Source: Prevotella sp.
GTDB lineage: Bacteria > Bacteroidota > Bacteroidia > Bacteroidales > Bacteroidaceae
Direction of reading: 5' to 3'
Assembly: GCA_017651265.1 (NCBI GenBank)
Contig: JAGCDO010000010.1
Coordinates: 62,001 to 126,000 of the forward strand
Length of the DNA: 64,000 nt
Below the pieces are notes generated by a model that was not told the DNA's origin, did no database searches, and saw only the letters and a program-made list of their open reading frames with translations. Position numbers and translations under genes: made by a program. Below are positions 29,851 through 40,481 of the stretch, piece by piece (position 1 is the stretch's first letter; every line of letters starts with the position of its first letter).

Positions 29851-30972
29851 TCATCCTTCTTTCCTAACACGGTAGCCCTTGATATCGCTGAAGTACTTCT
29901 CCAATAGCTCACCGGCAGCCATGAAAGAGGTCTTCTCACCCCGTAATACCGACTGTTCGGTCTTTAACAACTGCTGCTCGATCATCTGGTTATGGTAGAA
30001 CGAGTTGCGCAACTGCTCGTTGATGGTCTCGTACATCCAGTACTTGCTTTGTTCGTTTCTGCGGACATCGAAATAACCGTTTGCCTTGACGAAGTCGATA
30101 TACTGATAGATCATATCCCAGATTTCCTTGATACCCGTACCATAGAATCCGCTGTAGCACAGAACCTTTGGCAGCCATCCACTATCGGGCATAGGGAAGA
30201 AATGCAGGGCGTTGCGGAAATTCGTAGCAGCCATCTGACACTTATCGACATTGTTGCCGTCGCATTTATTAATGACGATACCGTCGCTGATCTCCATGAT
30301 ACCGCGTTTGATACCTTGCAACTCATCACCCGTTCCAGCCAGCTGGATGAGCAGGAAGAAATCGACCATCGAATGACAGGCCGTCTCGCTCTGGCCGACA
30401 CCAACGGTCTCCACAAACACCTTGTCGTACCCTGCAGCCTCGCAAAGGATAATGGTTTCACGTGTCTTACGAGCCACACCGCCCAAGGAGCCTGCTGTGG
30501 GCGAAGGACGGATGAAAGCCTCCGGTCTGACAGACAGTTTCTCCATACGGGTCTTGTCGCCCAAGATACTACCTTTCGAGCGTTCTGAACTGGGGTCGAT
30601 GGCCAACACGGCCAGTTTACCGCCACGTTCATCGAGCACATGACAACCGAAGGCATCGATGGAAGTACTCTTACCTGCACCAGGTACACCACTGATACCG
30701 ATACGGATACTGTTACCGCTATAGGGCAGACATTTCTCTATGACTTCCTGTGCCTTGACCTGATGAGCGGGGTTCACACTCTCCACAAGTGTCACCGCCT
30801 GACTGAGGATGGTGACGTTGCCTTTGATGATCCCCTCCACCATGTCGGACACACTGATCTCACGACGACGGAACCGCCCTCGCTGTAGGTAAGGGTTGAC
30901 GATCGACTGCTGGGTAACGCCTGCGTTTACCTGCAATCCTTTGTATTCTTCGCTATTCTCTGGATGGTCCAT
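29851..30972 (-). CDS. meaB: Methylmalonyl-CoA mutase-associated GTPase MeaB
   Basis: A 373-residue G3E-type P-loop GTPase that protects and reactivates B12-dependent methylmalonyl-CoA mutase. Motifs are the Walker A GISGVPGAGKSTSIDAFG, AVLAIDPSSERSKGSILGDK, FIRPSPTAGSLGGVA, FVETVGVGQSE and the base-recognition NKCDG. The mutase itself is not in the window. In Bacteroidales this pathway links succinate and propionate. 7-bp repeat arrays flank the gene at both ends. Confidence 0.95.
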   Translation of the reverse strand: MDHPENSEEYKGLQVNAGVTQQSIVNPYLQRGRFRRREISVSDMVEGIIKGNVTILSQAVTLVESVNPAHQVKAQEVIEKCLPYSGNSIRIGISGVPGAGKSTSIDAFGCHVLDERGGKLAVLAIDPSSERSKGSILGDKTRMEKLSVRPEAFIRPSPTAGSLGGVARKTRETIILCEAAGYDKVFVETVGVGQSETACHSMVDFFLLIQLAGTGDELQGIKRGIMEISDGIVINKCDGNNVDKCQMAATNFRNALHFFPMPDSGWLPKVLCYSGFYGTGIKEIWDMIYQYIDFVKANGYFDVRRNEQSKYWMYETINEQLRNSFYHNQMIEQQLLKTEQSVLRGEKTSFMAAGELLEKYFSDIKGYRVRKEG

Positions 30973-30976
30973 GTAT

Positions 30977-31011
30977 AAGATGAAAGATGAGAGATGAAAG
31001 ATAAGAGATGA
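30977..31011. repeat. 7-bp RAGATRA tandem repeat between meaB and the DUF1573 gene
   Basis: Five heptamers in perfect register: AAGATGA, AAGATGA, GAGATGA, AAGATAA, GAGATGA. The array fills all but a few bases of the 43-bp gap. Confidence 0.92.
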
Positions 31012-31015
31012 GGGG

Positions 31016-32083
31016 TTATTTCACGTTCAGCGGGATCACCAGCTTCGGTGCTCCCGGAGCATTGGTAATCATCAGTACACGGGGTTTCGTACGAACATTG
31101 CGAAGCACCTTCGCATCGGCAGTAATCCTCAGCATGGTCGTCTCATGAGGTTTGATATGTCGTTTGTCCAACTTCACCTTCAATCCAGCAGTGGACAATT
31201 GCAAGGAATTGATGTCAAGAGGCGATTTACCTACGTTCGAGATAGAGACCAGCTCGGTCTTCTTCGACTTCTTGCCGAAGTCAAGATCCACATACTCCCG
31301 CGACAGCAGAATCTCCGGAGCATTCTCCAACTGACTCTCTGTGTATTGGGTGAAGGATGGTAACAAGACGGCCGATACGGTGATCTCCTTTTCAGGAGCA
31401 ACCTTATCACCCGGGAACATACCGAGGAAGATACTTGTCTGCGTAAGACCATAGTCGCGCAACTTCCGGGAATCAAGGGATATACTGATTGTTCCCTGTC
31501 GTCCCGGGGCGATGGTGGTGGGTGAGACAATGGCATTGAGGTATTCCGGCAGATGCATCACGGTCGGAGTGATCGACTTGGCACCAGCATTCAAGATATG
31601 AATCTTCTCCATCGGCATATCCCCACGTGTCACATCATCGAACTCAATATCATTCTTGTCGGCCTTGATATCCACCAAGGTATAGTCGTAGGTGCCTTCA
31701 TAATCCACCAGTTCCTCTACCACTATTCCACGGATGGACAAGTAATAAGGCTTATCGGAAGCGTTGCTATAGATGCCCACATCCTTCATGAAATGACCTA
31801 ACTGACGCGCATCATAGGTGGCAGAGATCGTAAAACCGTCACCGGCAGGAATCGCCGAATGGGGATACTCCACCGATGTACAACCGCAGCTGGTCTTGAT
31901 GGTCTTGATGGTCAGCGGGGCAAACCCACTGTTCTGCATCTCGAACTTCACCGTTACAGGACGTTCATAAAGCACACTTCCGCAATCGATCACATCGGTC
32001 TTTGCGGTAATCTTCTGTGCCTGTGCATGGATGGTTGCCCATGCACAAAGCGCTAATAGTATTGTTGTTTTGTTCATCATCAT
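31016..32083 (-). CDS. DUF1573 family exported protein
   Basis: A 355-residue protein with signal peptide (ALCAWATIHAQAQ). Repeated Ig/ASH-like beta-sandwich modules begin at VIDCGSVLYERPVTVKFEMQ, with IKTSCGCTSVEYPHS, the characteristic Cys-Gly-Cys-Thr of DUF1573. DUF1573 proteins are abundant in Bacteroidetes; their role is not established. It overlaps the macroglobulin stop by four bases, so the two are co-translated. Several start codons (MMM) are possible. Confidence 0.87.
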   Translation of the reverse strand: MMMNKTTILLALCAWATIHAQAQKITAKTDVIDCGSVLYERPVTVKFEMQNSGFAPLTIKTIKTSCGCTSVEYPHSAIPAGDGFTISATYDARQLGHFMKDVGIYSNASDKPYYLSIRGIVVEELVDYEGTYDYTLVDIKADKNDIEFDDVTRGDMPMEKIHILNAGAKSITPTVMHLPEYLNAIVSPTTIAPGRQGTISISLDSRKLRDYGLTQTSIFLGMFPGDKVAPEKEITVSAVLLPSFTQYTESQLENAPEILLSREYVDLDFGKKSKKTELVSISNVGKSPLDINSLQLSTAGLKVKLDKRHIKPHETTMLRITADAKVLRNVRTKPRVLMITNAPGAPKLVIPLNVK

Positions 32084-35000
32084 TTAATTACGATAGTCTG
32101 CGACTTGGTCGTACCCATATACTCAGGACTATAAGCACACTGCACCACGCAGGTACCTGTCTCGTAAGTGCCGGGACGGTCGATGTAATACTCCGCCTCT
32201 ACTACATGCTTCCCTTTTGATAGGATATCAAAGTAGTAATGGGTAGTCTGATCCTTAGGCGCGCAGTAATAGCCCCAGTGGTAACCGCTTCGCTGATTTA
32301 CCGGCTCCATACAGGCAGCCCGCTTGTCAATGAGCTGTACATAGTCGTAGTCTTGGTCGGCCTCGATAGTCAGACGCACCACTACACGATCGCCTACCTT
32401 CAGGTTTGTCACGGGCTTTCCATCCTGTGTAAGCAGCTGTCGTCTTACCTTCAGACCCGCACTATGATCTTCTACCGAAGACGTGGGCTGCAGGAACTGA
32501 GCATAGACAGCTCCCCATGAGGTGCCCGTACTACTCTTCTCGGCTGTCAACGAACGCGCCTCCTTCTCGGGCACAACGGTCTTGACATACCCCATGCCTG
32601 CCGTTGCCTTGGGCAGATCGAGCTGTTTTCCGTCAACCTTCAGCACGGTCTGCTCCTGATGTCCAAGCTGTTCGGTATTCCCGTTGAGGAAAGCAAACAC
32701 CGCATTGACACAATTGATTGGGGTGTCCCAGTTCTGTGTACGTTTCTGTAACAGCAACCATCTACGCAGTTCCGTGATGGTCTGCTGATCCTTCGGTGTC
32801 AACAACTGCCATGCCTCAATCACTGCCGTCTGGGTAGGTATGCGATAGTCGAACCACGAATAGCCGGCACGAGGTGTATCGAAGTAGCGGCCTTGCTCCT
32901 CGGTATAGACCATATACTCTTTCAGACTCTTCATATAGATGTCAGCTTTCTCTTTCTTACCGTTACGGGCAAGTACTACAGCCATCTTCGCCTTGGCATA
33001 CATCGACTGCTTGGTATTCATCTTCTCCAGTTTCCCAAGCAGATAATCCGTAGCCTCCTGCTCCTTCGCATTCAGCTGACGGTTGGAGATGGCATTGATA
33101 TACACCCACTGTAAGGCATGGGAATACCATATATATACCTTCTCGCCCTTCTTCTCCCGACGCTTCATGTCGGCCACCTCATCGATAACGATCTCACTGA
33201 GGTAGCTATTGGCTTGTGAGAGAATATTCTTTGTGGCAGCATCAGTACCGATGAGCAGGTTCAGACGGGTAAGGAACTCCATCACCTCGGCAGTCATGCT
33301 GGGTGAACCCTTCATTCCTTCCCACCAGGAGAAGGAACCGTCGTCAAGCTGCAGTTTCTTCAACTGCTCCAGAGCCATATCCAGTCGGTTGGCAAGGGCA
33401 TTCTCATCGAAGAAATTAGCCAAGGCCTTCTTCTGACTACTCTCATCTTCTGCATCGAGCACCCAAGGAGTCTCGTTCAGCACCAATGCCTTCAGCTCCT
33501 GGTTCTTCTCCAAGGCACTCATCAGGGAGGTTTCATTCCCCTCTTCCCGTTGCCATTGTGCGAACACGCTCTTCACCTGAGGAACCTGACCAATCAGATG
33601 CGAAGCCAGTTTGTTGGCATAATAAGCTGCCGCCAGACTGATGGCGTTTTTCTCATTCACATCACCCACGAAGGGAAGTGTCTGTACCATCAGCCATGCC
33701 GGGTTATTGGTATATTCCACGGTAATCTTGGTGTTCTTCGCATCCGATGGAACGAGCTTGGTAAGATCAATGGTCTTCACCCCAGGCTCATGCTGGGTAA
33801 ACGGTGCCGTCTTGGTTACCACCTCGCTATTCGGCAAGATGGGCAGATAATGCTGTTCACCATCACTGAAACTGTCGCCATAGGCAATGATCTTACAGAT
33901 CAGCAGACTCGGTGTCTGCTCGTTCGGCTCTACACGGAAGGTGGCACTACCTGTATCGCCCTGCTTCACGCTGAACGGTTGGGTAGATTCAAAGACCGTC
34001 TGCTCCGTTTCGGGATCAATCAAACGGATACCCACCTGTCCTGTCACATCCTTCTCTGCGGTATTGAATATCTTCGTGGTGATACTGGCCTTGTCGCCTA
34101 TACGCAGGAAACGTGGCATATTCGGCTGTACCATCACATCCTTCTTCGCCACAGCAATACCATCCAGCACCCCGTAGTTCATCTCCTTGTCGTGTGCCAA
34201 GCCCATGAACTTCCATGTGGTGACACTCTCAGGTAGAGTGAAGCGCAAAGCAACATTTCCGTTCTCATCCGCTACCAATGCAGGATAGAAGAATGCCGTT
34301 TCGTTGAGGTTCTCACGAACCTGCGACTCATCCATCTGCTGACCATCGGATACACCAATACCCTGTACCGAACCAGTAAGATTCGCTTTCTTCTGGACGC
34401 CATAACCTACCACGACCACTTCATTAAGTTCTGGTTCTGAAGAATCGGCTGCATTCATGACAGCCACTTCCTCTTCTGCCACAGCCGCCTTACTCATCAT
34501 CGCCATGTCAGCATTTCTTGTCACACCTGTTGCCATCGGTGCTCCAAGCATCGATCGTCCGCGGATGCGTACGCCATAGTAACTGAACCGAGAAGCAAAC
34601 TCGGTAATATCATCTGTGAAAGATGAGTAAGCGATTCGAGGATAAGTGATATTGGGAAGTTTCTGAAAAGCCGACACATAAAACGATCCATACGACCGGT
34701 ACTGCCAACTGTTATAGGGCAGGTTCTGCGAGATTCCTGTATTGAAGTTCCAATAATGCATAGCGAGCTGATCCAAACTCTTGTCGAACATCGTTGCCAT
34801 GAACTGTGCATTGGCCGGTGTACCGTCGGGATTGGTAATATTCAGTGTCCACTCCTCTTTTTGTCCTGGAGTAAGCAGATCGCGGAACGTCACCCACTTC
34901 ACCATCAGCTTCTTGTCGGGAAGCGGTCGTTCTATAACCGTAGAATGGGTATAGACATTTCCTTCTTTTACCCACGCATAATTCAGACGTAGTCCAGAAC

Positions 35001-37680
35001 CATATTCTTCCTTATACTTGAACTCGCGGGAAATGATACTGTTGGACATTTTCAGTGTACCACTCTCTAATACACGGTCACCCGAAATGATGGAATACAC
35101 CACATGTGTATCCTTGTCGGATGATCCAATCTGTATGGTAACCGGTCCGCCATCACGTGGGAAGGACGTAGATGTCTGGTAGAACCAATCGTGTGTCTCG
35201 ATGCATGGCACCTTGTCATTTAATGAGAACACCACGAATTCCTCCTTGATCGTATCACCTGCACAGGTAGCTTCAATCACATGTTGTCCAGATGACAACG
35301 AAAGGGCATCGATGGGCACCTTCTCGTTCGCCTTCACCGTACCCATGTCTTTCCCGTCGATGGAATAGTTCACAGTTCCTTCCACCTCCTGACCTGCCGC
35401 ATTCCGCAACGAGAAGCTGAAATTCTTCAGGTCCTTCTTCTCACTTTTCTTGTTGATCTCACAAGAGAAGGCGGTGGGTTTGCTACCTAAGGGTAAGCTG
35501 GTGGAAGCCTCGTGCGACTCTCCACCTTGATCTGTCACGGTAGCCCTGGTGACAAACGAATAGAACCTTGCTCGGCTATACAAAGGACCACTTGAGGGAA
35601 GGTCTTCCTCATCCACCCATTCCGGAAGTTCCATCGGTACATCAATTTGGAACTCACCCTTCTCATCGGTTATTACCTCACCATCATTCAGTTCCTCGTC
35701 AAAATCGTCAGAATCAAACCAACGCCACCACCACGAACGAGTACGGACAACCTGATATGACACCTTTGCTCCCTGTACAGGTACACCGGCATAGGTTTTC
35801 GCACGACCGGTCACGGTAACCACATCACCACTCTTGTATGTTTCCTTCACCTCGTCGAACTCCACCTGGAAGGTAGGACGTTTGTATTCCTCCACACGGA
35901 TAGAGGTGGAAGCGTGGTTAGGCACTTGTATCTGGAACCGACCGGTTAATCCGTTGGACGGTAAGACGAAATCGAGGGAAGCGGAGCCGTACGCATCGGT
36001 GGTTACTTCCTTTTCCTCCACCGTCTTATAGTTCGCATTCAGCAGTCGTACGGTATAGTGTTTCCCTTCCAGCGCCTGCGTCCTCAGGTCATCGATTTGG
36101 TGTGCCAACATCGAGACGTGTACCGTCTGACCAGGACGATAGATGGAACGGTCGGTAAAGATACTGATTTGGTTGCGTATTTCCTCTTCCTCATTATAAT
36201 AGAAACGTCCCCATGACGAGAGGTCGGGCAGGTAACGGTCATCACCAGCAGTGACAAAAATCTTGTCAGGACGCCTGTTCCCGTCCTCTTCCATCTGATA
36301 GATCACCTCCCCTTTCTTATCACAGGTCAGGTTCACCACCTTGTCGTCCTTTCTGTACCCCTGCGGAATGGTCAGTTTGATGTTTGCCTTGGGTACCGGC
36401 TGCCCGGTTGTGGCATTGACTACCACATAGCGCACCTTGTTGTTCGGCAAATACTCTTCCATTCGTAGTAGGTTGCTGACGTAGAGAATCATGCGTTTCT
36501 TATCGATCTTGTTCTTCGGGGCAGACACCTCCACCAGATAGATTCCCAAGGGAAGCGGACCGATTTCCATCGAGTCTTTACGGGCATAGTATTCCTGCTC
36601 GAAGAAGAAGTCTTTGGTATAGACCTTTTCCGTGCTGGCAATCAGTTTCAGTTTCTCATTCTTGAGATTGGCGTTGATATTGCTCTCGCCTGTATGGTTC
36701 AGGCGTGTCACAGTGATCTTCATTTGGGGGATATTGCGGATGGAAGAGAATGCCACCCGAATAGGACGGTCGGGCAATACCACCGTACGCTCCAAAGACA
36801 GGGAGAACATCGGCTGACGGAGTGAGGACTCCATTTGCTGCAACCGTTTGATGCGCTTCCATGAAGGCCAGCGGTTCTGCACCTCATGGATATAGGCAAT
36901 GCGTTCATCAATGGTCACATCGCTACAATCTTCCATAAAGGAGCAACGGTCTATGGCCACCTCTGCACATTCGGGCAGGTCGCCATACTCCTCAATCAAC
37001 GAGTCGAGGGCAGCAACATACTTCGAATTCTTGAAACGGGTTCCTTCCTTATCCTCAAAACGCAGTTCCACTTCATTGAGTTTGCAGATAAGCATGGCCT
37101 TGCGGTTACCTGTTGTCTTATAGAAATCATAAGCCAACTGGTATTTCTCTGCCTCGAAAGCCAGCAGGTGCAACAGGTCGTTATTGAATATCTCACTGTC
37201 ATCACCCTGCTCCACCAAGGGCACGAATTCAGATGTACGATGACGCGACAGCATCTCAGGATCAGCCAACGACTTCGCATAATAATCAGTACTCAGCTTA
37301 CTGGCATCATCTGCCAACTGGGGATTCTTCTCGTAAACGCTTCCTAATATACTGTTCAGGACAGCTGCCAGGGCCGGTTCTTTCTTTTCAGCCATTTCTG
37401 TCTGCTGCTTCAATCGCTCCACAGCAGACTGCAGGGAGTCGGGCGAGATTTCCACCATCGCCTGACAATGCTGCAGTCGTGCTTTGATCAGCTGACCGTA
37501 ATTCTTCTCCTTTCCGGCCTTGTCGATAATCTTCTCCAACACCGTCATCTGTGTCTGCGGCAGATCTTGCTTTTCAGCCTCACTGACTTGTTTCCACAGG
37601 CTGTCATAACTTTGTCCAAACAGATTAAAAGGCATAAATACTATCAAAAACAGTAATAATCGTAAATACTTATTCTTCAT
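32080..37680 (-). CDS. Alpha-2-macroglobulin family protein with an embedded SusC-type signature
   Basis: A 1866-residue protein. The start at 37680 gives a signal peptide (MKNKYLRLLLFLIVFMPFNL, then FGQ). A helical N-terminal part is followed by MG domains, with the MG2 signature IFTDRSIYRPGQTVHVSML, then the A2M core FTLPESVTTWKFMGLAHDKE and a C-terminal alpha-toroid and receptor-like domain. Bacterial macroglobulins trap proteases in the periplasm. The thioester motif (CxEQ) expected after the PFVGD region is absent, so it probably cannot bond covalently. At about residues 1085-1106 it carries ELNEVVVVGYGVQKK and ANLTGSV, a stretch typical of SusC-family receptors. It is preceded by a -33/-7 promoter. 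Confidence 0.93.
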   Translation of the reverse strand: MKNKYLRLLLFLIVFMPFNLFGQSYDSLWKQVSEAEKQDLPQTQMTVLEKIIDKAGKEKNYGQLIKARLQHCQAMVEISPDSLQSAVERLKQQTEMAEKKEPALAAVLNSILGSVYEKNPQLADDASKLSTDYYAKSLADPEMLSRHRTSEFVPLVEQGDDSEIFNNDLLHLLAFEAEKYQLAYDFYKTTGNRKAMLICKLNEVELRFEDKEGTRFKNSKYVAALDSLIEEYGDLPECAEVAIDRCSFMEDCSDVTIDERIAYIHEVQNRWPSWKRIKRLQQMESSLRQPMFSLSLERTVVLPDRPIRVAFSSIRNIPQMKITVTRLNHTGESNINANLKNEKLKLIASTEKVYTKDFFFEQEYYARKDSMEIGPLPLGIYLVEVSAPKNKIDKKRMILYVSNLLRMEEYLPNNKVRYVVVNATTGQPVPKANIKLTIPQGYRKDDKVVNLTCDKKGEVIYQMEEDGNRRPDKIFVTAGDDRYLPDLSSWGRFYYNEEEEIRNQISIFTDRSIYRPGQTVHVSMLAHQIDDLRTQALEGKHYTVRLLNANYKTVEEKEVTTDAYGSASLDFVLPSNGLTGRFQIQVPNHASTSIRVEEYKRPTFQVEFDEVKETYKSGDVVTVTGRAKTYAGVPVQGAKVSYQVVRTRSWWWRWFDSDDFDEELNDGEVITDEKGEFQIDVPMELPEWVDEEDLPSSGPLYSRARFYSFVTRATVTDQGGESHEASTSLPLGSKPTAFSCEINKKSEKKDLKNFSFSLRNAAGQEVEGTVNYSIDGKDMGTVKANEKVPIDALSLSSGQHVIEATCAGDTIKEEFVVFSLNDKVPCIETHDWFYQTSTSFPRDGGPVTIQIGSSDKDTHVVYSIISGDRVLESGTLKMSNSIISREFKYKEEYGSGLRLNYAWVKEGNVYTHSTVIERPLPDKKLMVKWVTFRDLLTPGQKEEWTLNITNPDGTPANAQFMATMFDKSLDQLAMHYWNFNTGISQNLPYNSWQYRSYGSFYVSAFQKLPNITYPRIAYSSFTDDITEFASRFSYYGVRIRGRSMLGAPMATGVTRNADMAMMSKAAVAEEEVAVMNAADSSEPELNEVVVVGYGVQKKANLTGSVQGIGVSDGQQMDESQVRENLNETAFFYPALVADENGNVALRFTLPESVTTWKFMGLAHDKEMNYGVLDGIAVAKKDVMVQPNMPRFLRIGDKASITTKIFNTAEKDVTGQVGIRLIDPETEQTVFESTQPFSVKQGDTGSATFRVEPNEQTPSLLICKIIAYGDSFSDGEQHYLPILPNSEVVTKTAPFTQHEPGVKTIDLTKLVPSDAKNTKITVEYTNNPAWLMVQTLPFVGDVNEKNAISLAAAYYANKLASHLIGQVPQVKSVFAQWQREEGNETSLMSALEKNQELKALVLNETPWVLDAEDESSQKKALANFFDENALANRLDMALEQLKKLQLDDGSFSWWEGMKGSPSMTAEVMEFLTRLNLLIGTDAATKNILSQANSYLSEIVIDEVADMKRREKKGEKVYIWYSHALQWVYINAISNRQLNAKEQEATDYLLGKLEKMNTKQSMYAKAKMAVVLARNGKKEKADIYMKSLKEYMVYTEEQGRYFDTPRAGYSWFDYRIPTQTAVIEAWQLLTPKDQQTITELRRWLLLQKRTQNWDTPINCVNAVFAFLNGNTEQLGHQEQTVLKVDGKQLDLPKATAGMGYVKTVVPEKEARSLTAEKSSTGTSWGAVYAQFLQPTSSVEDHSAGLKVRRQLLTQDGKPVTNLKVGDRVVVRLTIEADQDYDYVQLIDKRAACMEPVNQRSGYHWGYYCAPKDQTTHYYFDILSKGKHVVEAEYYIDRPGTYETGTCVVQCAYSPEYMGTTKSQTIVIK

Positions 37681-37713
37681 GACCGTTATTTTCTTTGGTT
37701 CATAAGATAAATG

Positions 37714-37744
37714 CAAAGATACGAGTTTTCTTGCATAACACAAA
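37714..37744 (-). promoter_or_regulatory. Promoter of the alpha-2-macroglobulin gene
   Basis: On the minus strand TATCTTTG (37714-37721) is a perfect -7 box and TTTG (37741-37744) lies 19 bp upstream. The start codon is at 37680. Confidence 0.7.
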
Positions 37745-37844
37745 CACTCTTTAACGATTTATTTGGATATACTAAGAAACTTTAGCAAAGGCACCTGTTT
37801 GTTTACAAAAAAAACATGAAATAATGGAATAAATGCAGATTTAT

Positions 37845-37875
37845 TTTGTATTGTGCTCGCTTATTCGTACCTTTG
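37845..37875 (+). promoter_or_regulatory. Promoter of the cellobiose phosphorylase gene
   Basis: TTTG (37845-37848) and TACCTTTG (37868-37875) are 19 bp apart. Transcription would start just before the 9-bp array that forms most of the leader. Confidence 0.7.
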
Positions 37876-37892
37876 CATAATGGAATAAAACC

Positions 37893-37937
37893 CATATCAA
37901 ACCTATTAAGCCCATTAAGCCTATTAAACCCATTAGA
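37893..37937 (+). repeat. 9-bp tandem repeat in the leader of the cellobiose phosphorylase gene
   Basis: Five 9-bp units in register: a degenerate CATATCAAA, then CCTATTAAG, CCCATTAAG, CCTATTAAA and CCCATTAGA. The ATG starts 2 bp later. The unit matches that before the PspC gene and has the same orientation relative to the gene. Confidence 0.9.
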
Positions 37938-37939
37938 AT

Positions 37940-40453
37940 ATGACTAACAAAATGTATGGACACTTCGATGATGCCGCCCGAGAATACGTCATCACCGACC
38001 CGCAGACTCCCTGGCCCTGGATTAACTATCTGGGCAACGAAGATTTCTTCTCACTGATCTCCAACACCGCTGGTGGCTATTCCTTCTTCAAGGATGCCAA
38101 GTTCCGCCGTATCACCCGCTACCGCTATAATGGCGTACCGATGGATAATGGTGGCCGCTATTTCTACATCAACGACGGTGGCATTGTCTGGAACCCTGGT
38201 TTCAAGCCCTGCAAGACACCGCTCGACTTCTACGAATGTCGCCACGGTATGAGCTACACCCGCATCACCGGACGTAAGAACGGCATTGAAGCCAGCGTTC
38301 TCTTCTTCGTTCCTCTGAAGAAGTGGTGCGAAGTTCAGAAACTGACACTGAAGAACACCACTGGCGAAACCAGGAAGTTCAAACTCTTCTCGTTTGCAGA
38401 GTGGTGCTTATGGAACGCGGCTACCGACATGGAGAATTTCCAGCGCAACTTCTCTACGGGTGAGGTTGAAATAGACGGCAGTGTGATCTATCATAAGACA
38501 GAATACAAGGAACGCCGTAACCACTTTGCGTTCTATAGTGTGAATACGCCCATCAACGGTTTCGATACCGACCGCGAGAGTTTCATCGGACTGTACAATG
38601 AGTTCTCTTGTCCTGACTGCGTGATGGCTGGTCAGCCCAAGAACAGCGTGGCACATGGATGGAGTCCCATCGCTTCACATTATATAGAAGTGGAACTGAA
38701 AGCCGGTGAGAGCAAGGATTTCATCTTCGTGCTGGGATATGTTGAGAACGAGCAGGAGGAGAAATACGAGAAAGAAAAAACACCCGGTCTGATTACATCT
38801 CTTGACAAGCTCGACCGTACCTTTATCAATAAGGCCAAGGCTCGTGCCTGCATCAAGGAGTTCGACACCACCGAGAAAGTGGACGCTGCTTTCAAAGAGC
38901 TCAATGCTTACTGGGATGACCTGCTTGACCGCTACAGCGTGAAGAGCGGAAACGAGAAGCTCGACCGTATGGTGAACATCTGGAACCAATACCAGTGCAT
39001 GGTGACGTTCAACTTCTCCCGTTCAGCCAGCTTCTTTGAGAGCGGCATCGGACGAGGCATGGGCTTCCGCGACAGTAATCAGGATCTGGTGGGATTCGTT
39101 CATCAGATTCCCAGCAGAGCCCGTCAGCGCATCATCGACATTGCCTCCACCCAATTCCCCGACGGCGGATGCTACCATCAGTATCAGCCGCTCACCAAAC
39201 GGGGTAACAACGATATCGGCGGCGGCTTCAACGACGACCCGATGTGGCTCATTTTCGGGACGGTGGCCTATATCAAAGAGACAGGCGATTTCTCCATTCT
39301 TGACGAACCCGTGCCCTGGGATAACGAACCGGGTACCGAGGTATCACTGTTCGAACACCTGCGCATCTCGTTCAACCACGTCATCGAGAACCTGGGTCCG
39401 CATATGCTCCCGCTCATTGGTCGTGCCGACTGGAACGACTGTCTGAACCTGAACTGTTTCTCATGGGATCCCAACGAGAGTTTCCAGACTACCGAAAACA
39501 AGACGGAAGGCTCCAAGGCTGAATCGCTGATGATTGCCGGTTTGTTCGTGGTGTGCGGCAATGACTATGTGGAACTGTGCAAGGAACTATCTTGTAAAGC
39601 TAGTGAAACTAGTCAAACTAGCCATTTCACTGCTGAAGCTGATCGGGCACAAAAAGCAGTGGATGCCATGATTGCCGCCGTGAAGAAGCATGGTTGGGAT
39701 GGAGAGTGGTATCTCCGTGCCTATGACTTCTATGGCAACAAGATCGGCTCACACGAAAACGAGGAAGGAAAGATCTTTATCGAGAGTCAGGGCTGGTGCA
39801 CCATGGCGGGTATCGGCATGGAAGAAGGTATGGTGGATAAATCGCTCGATGCATGCAAGAAGTATCTCGACTCTGAGCATGGCATGGTGCTTAACAATCC
39901 TGCCTTCACCACCTACCATGTGGAGATGGGAGAAATCTCCAGCTATCCAGCTGGTTACAAGGAAAATGCAGGTATCTTCTGTCATAACAACCCGTGGGTG
40001 ATCATTGGTGAGACCGTTGCCGGACGTGGTAACGATGCATGGGAGCACTATGTGAAGATCTGTCCGGCATTCATTAAAGACCAGACCTTGCACAAGGTAG
40101 AGCCGTATGTCTACTCCCAGATGGTGGCAGGAAAGGATGCTGCCAAGCCCGGTGAAGGTAAGAACAGCTGGCTCACCGGTACGGCTGCCTGGAACTGGTA
40201 CACCATCACCCAATTCATTCTGGGTATCAAGCCTGATTACAACGGACTGCTCATCAATCCGTGCTTACCTGCTACCGCTAAGGAATACACCGTGAAACGC
40301 AAGTTCCGCGGGGCAGAATACATCATCACCGTGAAGAATCCCGATGGGGTGCAGAAAGGTGTCAAGAGCATCACCTTTGATGGCAAGGTCGTTGAGGGCA
40401 ACGTGATTCCCGCCACCGAGGGCAAGCACACGGTGGAAGTCACCTTGGGATAA
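37940..40453 (+). CDS. Cellobiose phosphorylase, glycoside hydrolase family 94
   Basis: An 837-residue cytoplasmic phosphorylase that splits cellobiose with phosphate into glucose-1-phosphate and glucose. The N-terminus ([20 protein letters not shown], then PWINYLG) and [18 protein letters not shown] match what I know of Cellvibrio/Cellulomonas cellobiose phosphorylases. The catalytic Asp is near residue 497 in [12 protein letters not shown]. Near 553-562 a 9-bp repeat encodes KASETSQTS, an insertion of roughly a dozen residues between helices. No signal peptide. The leader holds the CCYATTAAR array. The linked acyl-CoA ligase could be co-transcribed but is separated by a palindromic array. 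Confidence 0.94.
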   Translation: MTNKMYGHFDDAAREYVITDPQTPWPWINYLGNEDFFSLISNTAGGYSFFKDAKFRRITRYRYNGVPMDNGGRYFYINDGGIVWNPGFKPCKTPLDFYECRHGMSYTRITGRKNGIEASVLFFVPLKKWCEVQKLTLKNTTGETRKFKLFSFAEWCLWNAATDMENFQRNFSTGEVEIDGSVIYHKTEYKERRNHFAFYSVNTPINGFDTDRESFIGLYNEFSCPDCVMAGQPKNSVAHGWSPIASHYIEVELKAGESKDFIFVLGYVENEQEEKYEKEKTPGLITSLDKLDRTFINKAKARACIKEFDTTEKVDAAFKELNAYWDDLLDRYSVKSGNEKLDRMVNIWNQYQCMVTFNFSRSASFFESGIGRGMGFRDSNQDLVGFVHQIPSRARQRIIDIASTQFPDGGCYHQYQPLTKRGNNDIGGGFNDDPMWLIFGTVAYIKETGDFSILDEPVPWDNEPGTEVSLFEHLRISFNHVIENLGPHMLPLIGRADWNDCLNLNCFSWDPNESFQTTENKTEGSKAESLMIAGLFVVCGNDYVELCKELSCKASETSQTSHFTAEADRAQKAVDAMIAAVKKHGWDGEWYLRAYDFYGNKIGSHENEEGKIFIESQGWCTMAGIGMEEGMVDKSLDACKKYLDSEHGMVLNNPAFTTYHVEMGEISSYPAGYKENAGIFCHNNPWVIIGETVAGRGNDAWEHYVKICPAFIKDQTLHKVEPYVYSQMVAGKDAAKPGEGKNSWLTGTAAWNWYTITQFILGIKPDYNGLLINPCLPATAKEYTVKRKFRGAEYIITVKNPDGVQKGVKSITFDGKVVEGNVIPATEGKHTVEVTLG
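39596..39622. repeat. 9-bp ACTAGT-type tandem repeat inside cellobiose phosphorylase
   Basis: GCTAGT at 39599, ACTAGT at 39608 and ACTAGC at 39617, exactly 9 bp apart with spacers AAA, GAA and CAA, encode Lys-Ala-Ser, Glu-Thr-Ser, Gln-Thr-Ser. Confidence 0.85.
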
Positions 40454-40481
40454 AGGTATAAAGATATGTTATCCGAAATAA

